Shown here: in pieces, positions 8,350 to 16,223 of the stretch
Layout of the letters: every line of letters starts with the position of its first letter
How positions within the stretch are numbered: position 1 is the first letter of the stretch
Source: Streptomyces ortus
GTDB taxonomy: Bacteria > Actinomycetota > Actinomycetes > Streptomycetales > Streptomycetaceae
NCBI RefSeq assembly: GCF_026341275.1
Contig: NZ_JAIFZO010000002.1
Location: 7,532,118 to 7,596,117, forward strand
Reading direction: 5' to 3'
DNA: 64,000 nt
Translations under genes and position numbers: made by a program
Notes under the pieces: generated by a model
The model's input: the letters and a program-made list of their open reading frames with translations, nothing else
Told to the model about the DNA's origin: nothing
Databases searched by the model: none

Positions 8350-9654
8350 ATGGACGCGCTGGCGCAGGCCGTCGTCGCGGGAGCCGACCGCACGGAACTG
8401 GCCCACCTCCCCACCCCCGGCCGCTTCACCGCCGCCCATCTGCGCGCGGAGGACGTGGACAGCTTCGCCGGGGTCGCCGACAAGGACGTCCGCAAGTCGA
8501 TCCACCTCGGTGACGTACCGATGCCCGAACTCGCCCCGAACGAGGTGCTGGTGGCCGTCATGGCGAGCGGCATCAACTACAACACCGTCTGGTCGGCGAT
8601 GTTCGAGCCCCTCCCGACCTTCTCCTTCCTGAAGCACTTCGGCCGCCAGGGCCGGTGGGCGGCCCGGCACGACCAGCCGTTCCACGTGATCGGCTCGGAC
8701 GCGTCCGGGGTCGTCGTCCGCGCCGGTTCGGGCGTCCGCCGGTGGCGGGTGGGCGACCACGTCGTGGTGAGCCCGGTCTACGTCGACGAGGAGGACCCGG
8801 CGACCCACGCCGACGGCATGCTCGGCAACGGCATGCTGGCCTGGGGCTTCGAGACCAACTACGGCGCGCTCGCCCACTACGCCGTCGCCCGCGCCAGCCA
8901 GCTCCTGCCCAAACCGGCCCACCTGACCTGGGAGGAGGCCGCCTCCAACCCGCTGTGCGCGGGCACGGCGTACCGCATGCTCGTCAGCGACCGGGGTGCC
9001 CGGATGACCCAGGGCGACGTGGTCCTGATCTGGGGGGCGGCCGGCGGGCTCGGCGCGTACGCGGTCCAACTGGTGCGCAACGGCGGCGGGATCGCGGTGG
9101 GCGTGGTCAGCAGTGAACGCAAGGCGGAGTACGCCCGCCGCCTCGGCTGTCACGTGGTCATCGACCGGGAGGAGATCGGACTCGGCGACGGCGACGCGCC
9201 CGCCGACCCCGCCGTCACCGGCAAGCGCCTCGGCAAGCTGATCCGGGCCGCGACGGGGGAGGACCCGCACATCGTCTTCGAGCACGTGGGCCGGGCCACC
9301 TTCGGGGTCTCCGTGTTCGTCGTACGCCGTGGTGGCGCGGTGGTCACCTGCGGCTCCAGCACCGGGTACCTGCACGAGTTCGACAACCGCTATCTGTGGA
9401 TGCGCCTCAAGCGGGTCATCGGCAGCCACGGCTCCAACCTCCATGAGCAGGCCGCCGTGCACCGGCTCCTCGACCTCGGCCACCTGGCCCCCGCCCTCAC
9501 CGAGACCTACCCCCTCACCGACACGGCGGAGGCGGCCAGGCTGGTCCAGAGCAACACCCATCTGGGCAAGGTCGGCGTCCTCTCCCTCGCCCCGGCGCCC
9601 GGCCTCGGCGTCACCGATCCCGCGCACAGGGAGCGGGTGGCCCGCCCCGTGTGA
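8350..9654 (+). CDS. ccr: Crotonyl-CoA carboxylase/reductase (extender-unit Ccr)
   Basis: This 434-aa medium-chain dehydrogenase/reductase belongs to the enoyl-CoA carboxylase/reductase family, which reduces a 2-enoyl-CoA with NADPH and fixes CO2 to give an alkylmalonyl-CoA. Visible signatures are SGINYNTVW (residues 73-81), the CO2-pocket pair Phe167-Glu168 in WGFETNYG, a Rossmann IWGAAGGLGAYA, and His360 in GSHGSNL. AAGGAGG seven bases before the ATG gives a strong start. It is the last gene of the FAAL-PKS-esterase operon and is followed by a strong terminator. Position points to a pathway-specific extender supplier rather than the primary ethylmalonyl-CoA enzyme. In mycobacteria the same need is met by AccD4-containing acyl-CoA carboxylase. 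The preferred chain length is not readable by eye. Confidence 0.9.
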   Translation: MDALAQAVVAGADRTELAHLPTPGRFTAAHLRAEDVDSFAGVADKDVRKSIHLGDVPMPELAPNEVLVAVMASGINYNTVWSAMFEPLPTFSFLKHFGRQGRWAARHDQPFHVIGSDASGVVVRAGSGVRRWRVGDHVVVSPVYVDEEDPATHADGMLGNGMLAWGFETNYGALAHYAVARASQLLPKPAHLTWEEAASNPLCAGTAYRMLVSDRGARMTQGDVVLIWGAAGGLGAYAVQLVRNGGGIAVGVVSSERKAEYARRLGCHVVIDREEIGLGDGDAPADPAVTGKRLGKLIRAATGEDPHIVFEHVGRATFGVSVFVVRRGGAVVTCGSSTGYLHEFDNRYLWMRLKRVIGSHGSNLHEQAAVHRLLDLGHLAPALTETYPLTDTAEAARLVQSNTHLGKVGVLSLAPAPGLGVTDPAHRERVARPV

Positions 9655-9683
9655 CCGAATCGTAGTAACCGCCCCGACGCGTC

Positions 9684-9711
9684 CGGGCCCCGTCGCTCAC
9701 GACGGGGCCCG
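9684..9711 (+). terminator. Rho-independent-type terminator after ccr
   Basis: CGGGCCCCGTCG, loop CTCA, then CGACGGGGCCCG make a perfect 12-bp stem 30 bp after the ccr stop. No U-tract follows, as is usual in Streptomyces. It closes the FAAL operon before the conservon. Confidence 0.85.
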
Positions 9712-10047
9712 AGCCATGCGGGCGAGGACCCCGGCAGATAGCCCGTGGCGTATGCACCTATTTAGCCCCGCAGATGGTGGATCATGGTGACGAGTCAGCG
9801 GATTTGTCGACTCATATGGCCTGGTCGGAGCATGACGAAACCTTCACGGCGATGGATCGGCCGGGGTGATCCGTTGGAGATCAAACCCGATAAGGTTCCC
9901 TGAGGAGCGGCGAGTTGACGTGACAGCGATCGCTGGTCACTCGCTCTCCACGCATGCCTGTCCCGGGGGCGACCACCCCGTGACCAGTGCAGCCCCTTCC
10001 CCCCCGAACTTCCCCCCTGTTCGATCGTGTTGCTTTGAAGGATGCAG
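9712..10047. promoter_or_regulatory. Upstream region of the conservon
   Basis: This 336-bp gene-free stretch precedes cvnA and is less GC-rich than its surroundings. It holds AGCGATCGCT (9925-9934), a perfect 10-bp palindrome flanked by GTGAC on the left and GGTCAC on the right, just after TTGACG (9915). A promoter for the five-gene conservon must lie here, but no clear -10 element was found at the right distance. Confidence 0.45.
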
Positions 10048-11667
10048 ATGGAACTTGCCACTCCGCCACCGGCGGCGCGGGCACCGGCCCCCTGGTACAG
10101 CTGGTGGCTGCTGCCACTCGCGTTAGGGGCCGGCACCGTCGTCGCCGCGGTCGTCGGCTCCGACCAGGTCCGAATACCCGCGATCGTCTCCGGCGTCGTC
10201 GTCACGGCCGCGAGCGCCGTCACCGTACGGCTCCTGATCCGCTCTCAGCGTCAACTGCGCAGCAGCGCAGGCGAGTTCAGAAACGCGCAGACCGAGCACT
10301 CCCAGCAGTGGCAGCAGCATGTGGCCGGCCTCGAACGCATACACGCCGCCGAGCGCGACACCCACGACGCACAGCTCGCCGAACAGGCCTCGGCCTACGA
10401 GGCACGCATCGCCGAGCAGAACCGGGCCTGGCAGGAACAGCTGGACCGCCAGCTCGCCGCGGTCGCCCGACTCGCCGACGGTCTGCTGCCCGAAGCGCTG
10501 GAGCGGCTGCGGGCCGGTGACTCCATCGACGACCTGCTGCCCACGGTCGATCGGGGCGCCGAGGTCGGAGCCGACCTCCAGGCCGCGCTGCGCAAGGTGC
10601 TCAGAACCGCCCTCCTGGGCGTGGAGCAGGAACTCGACCGCTCCACCTCCGCCGAGCAGGCCGTCATCAGCATCGGCAGCCGTATCCACGTACTGACCAG
10701 CAAGCTGCGCGGCCGGCTGCACGAGATGCAGGGCGAGCACGGCAGGCTGCCGTCCGTCGCCCAGGGGCTGATGGAGCTGGACCAGGAACTCGGCCCCGCC
10801 GACTCCCTGGCGGCGAGCATCGGCGTACTCGGCGGCACCGACCGCCCGGGCCGCCAGTGGCAGGAACCGCAGCGGCTGCTCAGCGTGGTGCGCGGCGGCA
10901 TCGGCCGGATCAGGGACTTCGACCGCGTCCAGGTGCGGTACCTGCCCGAACTCGGCGTCGACGGCGGTCTGGTGGACCACCTCACGCTGGTCTTCGCCCA
11001 TCTGCTGGACAACGCGGCCCGTTACTCGCCGCCCACCGAACCCGTGATCGTCTCGGGCAAGGAGGTCCCGAACGGCGTCGGTGTCGAGATCCAGGACTCC
11101 GGCAAGGGCCTGAGCGAGGAGAAGAAGCAGGAAGCCCTCCAGGCGCTCGAAGGCGTGGCCCCCGGTCCCGGTATCGGCGGCGTGTCCGAGGACGCGCACC
11201 TCGGTCTGCGGGTGGTGGGCGTGCTGGCCCGCCGGTACGGCATCAGGGTCACCTTCGCGGACTCGCCGTGGCTCGGTACCTCGGTGGTCGTCGTGGTACC
11301 TCACAAGTACTTCAGCCAGCTGCCCGCCGTCACCACCGCGCCGGCCCCGGCCGCCCAGGTCATGGCCGCCCAGGTCACGGCCGCGCCGGAGACCGGGGCC
11401 GCCGGGAGCGACACGGCGGACGGGGCCGCGCAGCCGGAGGAGACCGGGGACACCACGCCCGGGGGTCTGCCCAGGCGCCGCAGGCGAGCCGAGTCGGAGC
11501 GGCCCACGGCTGCCGTGGCCGTACAGGACGACGACTCCGTCGCCACCGCCTCGCACGCGGTGCCGCCGGACGCCTCCTTCACCGGCCTGGCCGCCTTCGC
11601 CACGGCGGGGCGTGAGCCGGCCGCCGGCGTCGAGTCCACAGAGCACCGCACGGAAGAGAGCGACTAG
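10048..11667 (+). CDS. cvnA: Conservon sensor, histidine-kinase-like (CvnA)
   Basis: This 539-aa membrane protein has two N-terminal helices (about residues 19-35 and 45-65), a glutamine-rich coiled coil (75-150) and a C-terminal HATPase_c domain with HLLDNAARYSPP (N box), IQDSGKG (G1) and HLGLRVVG (G2), then a long disordered tail. CvnA proteins head the four-gene Streptomyces conservons, which are thought to work like eukaryotic GPCR complexes at the membrane. The phosphoacceptor-like histidine often seen in LDHL of this family appears here as LDQE (Gln246). Residue 26 is a TTA codon (10123-10125), so expression should depend on the bldA tRNA. ATG 10048 lies six bases after GAAGG; ATG 10042 abuts it. 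The next gene starts 6 bp downstream. Confidence 0.87.
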   Translation: MELATPPPAARAPAPWYSWWLLPLALGAGTVVAAVVGSDQVRIPAIVSGVVVTAASAVTVRLLIRSQRQLRSSAGEFRNAQTEHSQQWQQHVAGLERIHAAERDTHDAQLAEQASAYEARIAEQNRAWQEQLDRQLAAVARLADGLLPEALERLRAGDSIDDLLPTVDRGAEVGADLQAALRKVLRTALLGVEQELDRSTSAEQAVISIGSRIHVLTSKLRGRLHEMQGEHGRLPSVAQGLMELDQELGPADSLAASIGVLGGTDRPGRQWQEPQRLLSVVRGGIGRIRDFDRVQVRYLPELGVDGGLVDHLTLVFAHLLDNAARYSPPTEPVIVSGKEVPNGVGVEIQDSGKGLSEEKKQEALQALEGVAPGPGIGGVSEDAHLGLRVVGVLARRYGIRVTFADSPWLGTSVVVVVPHKYFSQLPAVTTAPAPAAQVMAAQVTAAPETGAAGSDTADGAAQPEETGDTTPGGLPRRRRRAESERPTAAVAVQDDDSVATASHAVPPDASFTGLAAFATAGREPAAGVESTEHRTEESD

Positions 11668-11672
11668 TCCTC

Positions 11673-12083
11673 ATGACGCAACAGGGAACCGACGTGAGCT
11701 GGGCGCTCCGCGATCTGGTCGAGAGCATCCAGGAGATCCGCTTCGCCCTGGTGGCCTCCAGCGACGGCAAGGCCATCACCTCCTACGGGGCCGACGACCC
11801 CGACGACGTGGACCGCTTCGCCGCCGTGGTGGCGGGACTGCAGGCACTGGCCCAGCCGGTGGCCGAGCAGTTCCCGAAGTACGCCGGACAGCTGCGGCTC
11901 GCGATGATCGAGGTCGACGGCGGCCACCTCTTCGTGGTGCGCGCGGGGGTGGAGACCTACCTCGGCGTCCTGGCCAGGGAAGGGCTCGACCAGGGCCTCC
12001 TCGGCCACCAGATGAGGGACCTGGCCCGCAGGATGGGTGAGCTCCTCGGCACCACTCCGCGTCTGGAGGAGCACTCTGGATGA
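11673..12083 (+). CDS. cvnB: Roadblock/LC7 protein (CvnB)
   Basis: This 136-aa single-domain Roadblock/LC7 protein carries the usual TDVSWALRDLVESIQEIRFA opening and the ALVASSDGKAI strand. In conservons and in the MglA/MglB pair such proteins bind and modulate the small GTPase encoded nearby (here CvnD). Its stop overlaps the cvnC start as ATGA, so translation is coupled. The call is firm from both sequence and position. Confidence 0.92.
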   Translation: MTQQGTDVSWALRDLVESIQEIRFALVASSDGKAITSYGADDPDDVDRFAAVVAGLQALAQPVAEQFPKYAGQLRLAMIEVDGGHLFVVRAGVETYLGVLAREGLDQGLLGHQMRDLARRMGELLGTTPRLEEHSG

Positions 12084-12451
12084 GTGGTCCCCGTCGACCC
12101 ACGGACCCGTCCGGTCTTGAGCGCTACTACGTCCTCACGGGCGGTCGCAGCGGACCGGGCGGTTCGTCGTCGAGCCTTGACGTGGCGACCCTCATCACCT
12201 CCCGTGCGGCGGCCGGTCCCGGCCTGCAGCACGAACACGAGGAGATCCTCCGGCGCTGCCGTGATCCGTTGTCGGTGGCCGAACTCGGCGCCCATCTCGG
12301 ACTGCCCTTCAACATTCTCGCGGTGCTCTTGGCCGATCTGCTGGACGCAGGCCGCGTTGAGGCCCGTGATCCCATCCCGGCGTCAGGCGCCGGTCGCGGG
12401 CCCGACCTCGCGCTCCTTGAGGAGGTACTCAGTGGACTTCAAAGGCTTTGA
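12080..12451 (+). CDS. cvnC: DUF742 protein (CvnC)
   Basis: This 123-aa protein matches the DUF742 family found third in every Streptomyces conservon. It has a Pro/Arg start, a YVLTGGR stretch around residue 14, then a winged-helix-like half with LSVAELGAHLGLPFNILAVL followed by LLADLLDAGRVE. The fold suggests a helix-turn-helix and the biochemical role in the family is unresolved. It overlaps cvnB by 4 bp and cvnD by 20 bp. Confidence 0.9.
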   Translation: MSGPRRPTDPSGLERYYVLTGGRSGPGGSSSSLDVATLITSRAAAGPGLQHEHEEILRRCRDPLSVAELGAHLGLPFNILAVLLADLLDAGRVEARDPIPASGAGRGPDLALLEEVLSGLQRL

Positions 12452-13046
12452 CCATCCCGACCGCGACCCGGCCGACGGCGCGGCCGGTGCCCGCTCGGTG
12501 AAGGTGATGATCGCCGGCGGATTCGGCACCGGAAAGACCACCATGGTCCGGTCCGTCAGCGACATCAAGCCGCTCACCACCGAGGAGACGCTGACCCAGG
12601 CCGGCGCCGACGTCGACAACCTGATCGGGGTGGCGGACAAGCAGGAGACCACGGTCAGCCTGGACTTCGGCAAGATCGGCCTCAACGACCAGCTGATGCT
12701 CTACCTGTTCGGCACCCCCGGGCAGGAACGGTTCTGGTTCCTGTGGAACGGCCTCTTCAAGGGCGCGCTCGGAGCCGTGGTCCTGGTGGACACCCGCCGG
12801 CTGGCCTCCAGCTTCCGGGCCATCGAGGAGATGGAGCGGCAGGACGTCCCGTTCGTGATCGCGCTGAACGTCTTCCCGGACTCCAAGGACCACCCGGTCG
12901 AGGAGATCCGGGACGCCCTGGACATCTCCCCCGACATCCCGGTGGTGGCCTGCGACGCCCGCGACCGGGCCTCCAGCCGCGATGTGCTCATCGCGCTGAT
13001 ACGGCACCTCAAGGAACGCTCCGCAGTCGTACTGGAGTCCCGATGA
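12432..13046 (+). CDS. cvnD: Conservon small GTPase (CvnD)
   Basis: This 204-aa Ras-like GTPase has a P-loop at residues 28-37 (AGGFGTGKTT), a DxxG-type stretch FGTPGQERF, and a C-terminal CDARD near the G5 position. The usual NKxD specificity motif is replaced by NVFPD, as is common in this family. The start is the GTG at 12432, with GGAGG seven bases upstream inside the end of cvnC; the open frame further upstream is only a shadow of cvnC. Its stop overlaps the P450 start as ATGA. It should act at the inner membrane face with CvnA, B and C. Confidence 0.92.
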   Translation: MDFKGFDHPDRDPADGAAGARSVKVMIAGGFGTGKTTMVRSVSDIKPLTTEETLTQAGADVDNLIGVADKQETTVSLDFGKIGLNDQLMLYLFGTPGQERFWFLWNGLFKGALGAVVLVDTRRLASSFRAIEEMERQDVPFVIALNVFPDSKDHPVEEIRDALDISPDIPVVACDARDRASSRDVLIALIRHLKERSAVVLESR

Positions 13047-14299
13047 CCGACCAGCCGTTAAACGACGGCCCCGAGGCCCCGCGCGGCTGCCCGGTCGCAC
13101 ACGGCGGGGGAGCGGAACCCACCCGGCTGTACGGGCCCGAGGCCGCCGTCGACCCGATCGGCATCTACGGGCGGCTGCGCAAGGAGCACGGGCCCGTCGC
13201 GCCGGTCCTGCTGGAGGGCGACGTGCCCGCCTGGCTGGTGCTCGGCTACCGGGAGAACCGGCGGGTGCTCGACAACCCCCGCCAGTTCAGCCGGGACTCG
13301 CGGATCTGGCGGGACTGGAAGGAGGGCCGCGTCGAGAGCACCTCACCGCTGATCCAGATGGTGGGCTGGCGGCCCGACTGCGTCTCGCAGGACGGCGAGC
13401 CGCACCGCAGGCTGCGCAGCGCGGTCACCGACAACCTGCAGGCCGTCTCGGGCCGCGGTATCCGCCGGCACGTCACGCACTTCGCCAACAAGCAGATCGA
13501 CGCGTTCGCCGACGCGGGCAGCGCCGACCTGGTGTCCGAGTACGCCGAGTACCTGCCGATGCTCGTACTGACCAGGGTGTTCGGGCTCGCGGAGAGCGAG
13601 GGGCGGCGGCTCGCCGAGTCGTCCGCGCAGGTCATCAAGGGTGGCGCGGAGGCGCTCGTCCACAACGACCGCATCATGCGGATCCTCGGCGAACTCACCG
13701 AGCGCAAGCGGGTGGAGCCCGGCTCCGACTTCACCACCGGGCTGCTGGAACACCACGCCGACCTCGACGAGGACGAGATCGTCAACCATCTGCGTCTTGT
13801 GCTGATCACCGCGCACACCACGACCAGCAACCTGCTGGCCCGGGTGCTGCAACTGGTCCTTACCGACGCGGGACGGCTCTCCGGGCTGGTCAGCGGGCAG
13901 CTGAACATCTCCGCCGTCGTGGAGGAGGTCATGTGGAACACTCCGCCGCTGGCCGTCCTGCCGGGGCGGTTCGCGACCGCGGACACGGAACTCGGCGGGC
14001 ACCGGCTCCAGGAGGGCGACCTGCTGGTGCTCGGGCTGACCGCCGGCAACACCGATCCGGAGATCCGGCCCGACGCGGGTGTCTCCGTGCACGGCAACCA
14101 GTCGCACCTGGCGTTCAGCGGGGGGCCGCACGAATGCCCCGGGCAGAGCATCGGGCAGGCGATCATCGAGACCGCCGTCGATGTGCTGCTGCACCGGCTG
14201 CCGGGGCTGCGGCTCGCGGTGACCCCGGACGAGCTGACCGCCACCGCGTCCACGTGGGAGGCACGGCTGGACCGGCTGCCCGTCCAGTTCGCCGCGTAG
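13043..14299 (+). CDS. cvnE: Conservon cytochrome P450, CYP157-like (CvnE)
   Basis: This 418-aa soluble P450 has heme ligand Cys365 in FSGGPHECPGQSIG. The K-helix motif, normally ExxR, reads EEVMW at residues 294-298, so the conserved arginine is a tryptophan. Loss of ExxR is the known peculiarity of Streptomyces CYP157 enzymes, which are encoded in conservons. The I-helix AHTTTS also lacks the usual acidic residue before the threonines. Codon 6 (13058-13060) is TTA, implying bldA dependence. ATGA overlap with cvnD shows coupled translation. The neighbouring terpene synthase could supply a substrate, but the two genes are convergent and no reaction can be assigned; the odd motifs leave open a non-monooxygenase role. 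Confidence 0.9.
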   Translation: MTDQPLNDGPEAPRGCPVAHGGGAEPTRLYGPEAAVDPIGIYGRLRKEHGPVAPVLLEGDVPAWLVLGYRENRRVLDNPRQFSRDSRIWRDWKEGRVESTSPLIQMVGWRPDCVSQDGEPHRRLRSAVTDNLQAVSGRGIRRHVTHFANKQIDAFADAGSADLVSEYAEYLPMLVLTRVFGLAESEGRRLAESSAQVIKGGAEALVHNDRIMRILGELTERKRVEPGSDFTTGLLEHHADLDEDEIVNHLRLVLITAHTTTSNLLARVLQLVLTDAGRLSGLVSGQLNISAVVEEVMWNTPPLAVLPGRFATADTELGGHRLQEGDLLVLGLTAGNTDPEIRPDAGVSVHGNQSHLAFSGGPHECPGQSIGQAIIETAVDVLLHRLPGLRLAVTPDELTATASTWEARLDRLPVQFAA

Positions 14300-14318
14300 A
14301 CCGCTCGCCCGGTTCCCC

Positions 14319-14375
14319 GCGCCCCGACGGCCCCTGTCCGGCAGCGGAACTGCCGGACAGGGGCCGTCGGGGCGC
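14319..14375. terminator. Bidirectional terminator between cvnE and terpene synthase
   Basis: A perfect 26-bp stem (14319-14344 with 14350-14375) and a 5-base loop CGGAA lie between two convergent stops. Its left flank includes GTTCCCCGCGCCCC (14312-14325), the reverse complement of the repeat core also found in the PKS linker. No other gap in the window has a longer perfect stem. Confidence 0.93.
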
Positions 14376-14406
14376 GTCGGGAAAACGTTGTCGGACTCTC
14401 GGGCGT

Positions 14407-15438
14407 TCAGACCGCCAGGAGGTCGTCCAGGGAGCCCTTGCCCGCCAGTTCCGCCTTCGAGGCGGGCGTCTCCTTGTCGGCGGCGTAACGGCCCGAGGTC
14501 AGCGCCCATTCGTAGTTGCCGTTGATCCAGTGCTGGATCGCCTCGACGCCCATCCGGACCCTGCCGCGCTCCTCCTCGTTCAGGCCCAGCTCGTCGCACA
14601 TCTTCGGTACCTGCGCCTCCAGTTCGAGGTACTCGGCGAGGCACGCATTGGTCATCCGGACCGCCTCGTCGGCGGCCTCCTGCCAGCCGCAGCGGCGCTC
14701 GCGGTGCAGGACGGCTATCAGGTTGTGGCCGTCCCCCCGGCGTTTCTCGCGCTCGAAGGAGTGGATGTCGTTCATGAAGCCGATGGTGTCGGCGGCCAGG
14801 TCCCGCATCCGCTCCATCAGCGGATGGGCCGCCGCCTCGGCGGGCACCTCGAAGCCGCGGCTGCGCTCCCCGGCGTCGATGCTGTGGTGGATGCCCACCG
14901 TACGGCGACGGAACGCCGCGTACTCCTGAAGGTCGAGCGTGCCGGCCAGACCGCGGGAGGCGAGGTCGACCTCCTCGGTGTGCGCCACGAGGAAACGGCC
15001 CCAGGAGGCCGCGAACCGTGTCCGCCATGTCAGAGACATGCCATCCGAAAGATGGGCCCAGACCTCGGCCCAGGCCACGGTGATGGGGCAGACCACCCGG
15101 GGGGTGATGCCCGCCGGGCGCAGGGGCGTGACGATGAGTTCCCGCGCCACCTCCGCTATGCGGTCGGCACGGTCCGGCCTGCCCGAGTCGAACTGGTCGT
15201 CGAAGAGGAAGGCCAGCGAGAACCAGTTCATCAGGACGACCATGTCGTCGGCCGACGCGTGGGGATACGTACGGGCGGCTGCCTGGGGCAGGTCCCAGGA
15301 CCGGTACTCCTCGAAGCCGGCGTTGCTGCGCACCAGGCCCTTGTCCCACACCCAGCGCAGATGGCGGGCCTGTGCGTAGTCGAGGTGGGTGCTGACCGGG
15401 GTGGTGAAGGGGAGGTCGAACCTGACGTCCTGCGGCAT
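14407..15438 (-). CDS. Class I terpene synthase
   Basis: This 343-aa enzyme has both magnesium-binding motifs: DDQFD at residues 80-84, and the NSE triad in NDIHSFERE at 223-231 followed by basic KRR. It should ionise a linear prenyl diphosphate, most likely farnesyl diphosphate by its length, and cyclise it. The start is the ATG at 15438, with AAAGGA and a five-base spacer; the upstream ATG at 15462 has no ribosome binding site. Terpene synthases are known neighbours of some conservons, so this gene is probably part of the conservon module although convergent to it. The product cannot be read from the motifs. Confidence 0.92.
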   Translation of the reverse strand: MPQDVRFDLPFTTPVSTHLDYAQARHLRWVWDKGLVRSNAGFEEYRSWDLPQAAARTYPHASADDMVVLMNWFSLAFLFDDQFDSGRPDRADRIAEVARELIVTPLRPAGITPRVVCPITVAWAEVWAHLSDGMSLTWRTRFAASWGRFLVAHTEEVDLASRGLAGTLDLQEYAAFRRRTVGIHHSIDAGERSRGFEVPAEAAAHPLMERMRDLAADTIGFMNDIHSFEREKRRGDGHNLIAVLHRERRCGWQEAADEAVRMTNACLAEYLELEAQVPKMCDELGLNEEERGRVRMGVEAIQHWINGNYEWALTSGRYAADKETPASKAELAGKGSLDDLLAV

Positions 15439-15794
15439 TCGCGTCCTTTCCAGAGACGACATCGCAGGGCCCCCAACCCCCGCGCGCGGACGTGCGGAAG
15501 TGCCGCCCGCTGACCCGAACTACGTTTCCCGAGACGTAAGTTGACTCGATTTACGCTACGAGGCTGCCCTGATCGTAAATGATCTGTGCCGCGGCCTCGG
15601 TGACTTCACCGTGAACCCGCGTGACGACGACCCGTGACCCCGGCGATTTGTCGGCCTCCGTGGCTCAATGTGCGTGCTTGCGCCGCCGGGCCGTCCTCGG
15701 CCGGTCGTGCGGGCTGTTCTCCACGGGACGGGGTACCCGGTCGACGAGCAGTGGGCGGACGGCCGTTCGCGCTCGGGCCGTCTTCGGAGGAGAT
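15439..15794. promoter_or_regulatory. Divergent region with TTTACG/CGTAAA half-sites
   Basis: This 356-bp gap separates the terpene synthase from the VOC gene. ATTTACG (15549-15555) and CGTAAAT (15574-15580) are perfect 7-bp inverted arms. TACGT (15521-15525) with ACGTA (15534-15538), and a further CGTAA (15535), share the same core. The cluster lies about 80-140 bp upstream of the terpene synthase start and is AT-rich for this genome, which fits operator and promoter DNA. The rest of the gap shows nothing. Confidence 0.45.
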
Positions 15795-16187
15795 ATGGCA
15801 CTGGTAGTGGCAGGCATCGTCGTGCTGGACTGTTCGGAGCCCGAGAAACTCGCCGCGTTCTACAAGGAGTTCCTCGACGGCGAGGAGACCCACGCGACGG
15901 CGAACCGGGTGGAGATCAGGGGCGCCGAGGGCATGCGGATGGCGTTCCGCCGGGACGTCAACGCGACCCCGCCCAGCTGGCCGCGTCCCGAGAACTCCCT
16001 CCAGGCCCATCTGGACTTCTACGTGGAGGACCTGGACGAGGCCGAGCGCAAGGTCATCGGCCTGGGCGGGCGCGCCGTGGAGGCCAAGGACGCGGGCGGC
16101 CCGTACGAGGAGCGGGGCTACGCCGATCCGTCCGGCCACTCCTTCACCCTGCGCACGGAAGCGGCGACCGCCCCCAAGCAGGGCTGA
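15795..16187 (+). CDS. VOC/glyoxalase-fold protein
   Basis: This 130-aa protein is a single vicinal-oxygen-chelate module. A first beta-alpha-beta unit contains GIVVLDCSEPEKLAAFYKEF, and a second runs from HLDFYVEDLDEAERKV to DPSGHSFTLRT. VOC proteins include lyases, dioxygenases and antibiotic-binding resistance proteins, so no reaction can be given. GGAGGAG just ahead of ATG 15795 decides the start; the open frame upstream has no support. It is monocistronic, with the convergent bcp gene 36 bp away. Confidence 0.8.
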   Translation: MALVVAGIVVLDCSEPEKLAAFYKEFLDGEETHATANRVEIRGAEGMRMAFRRDVNATPPSWPRPENSLQAHLDFYVEDLDEAERKVIGLGGRAVEAKDAGGPYEERGYADPSGHSFTLRTEAATAPKQG

Positions 16188-16223
16188 GCCCGGTCCCGGC
16201 CGGATCGCCCCGAGGGGGTCCGG

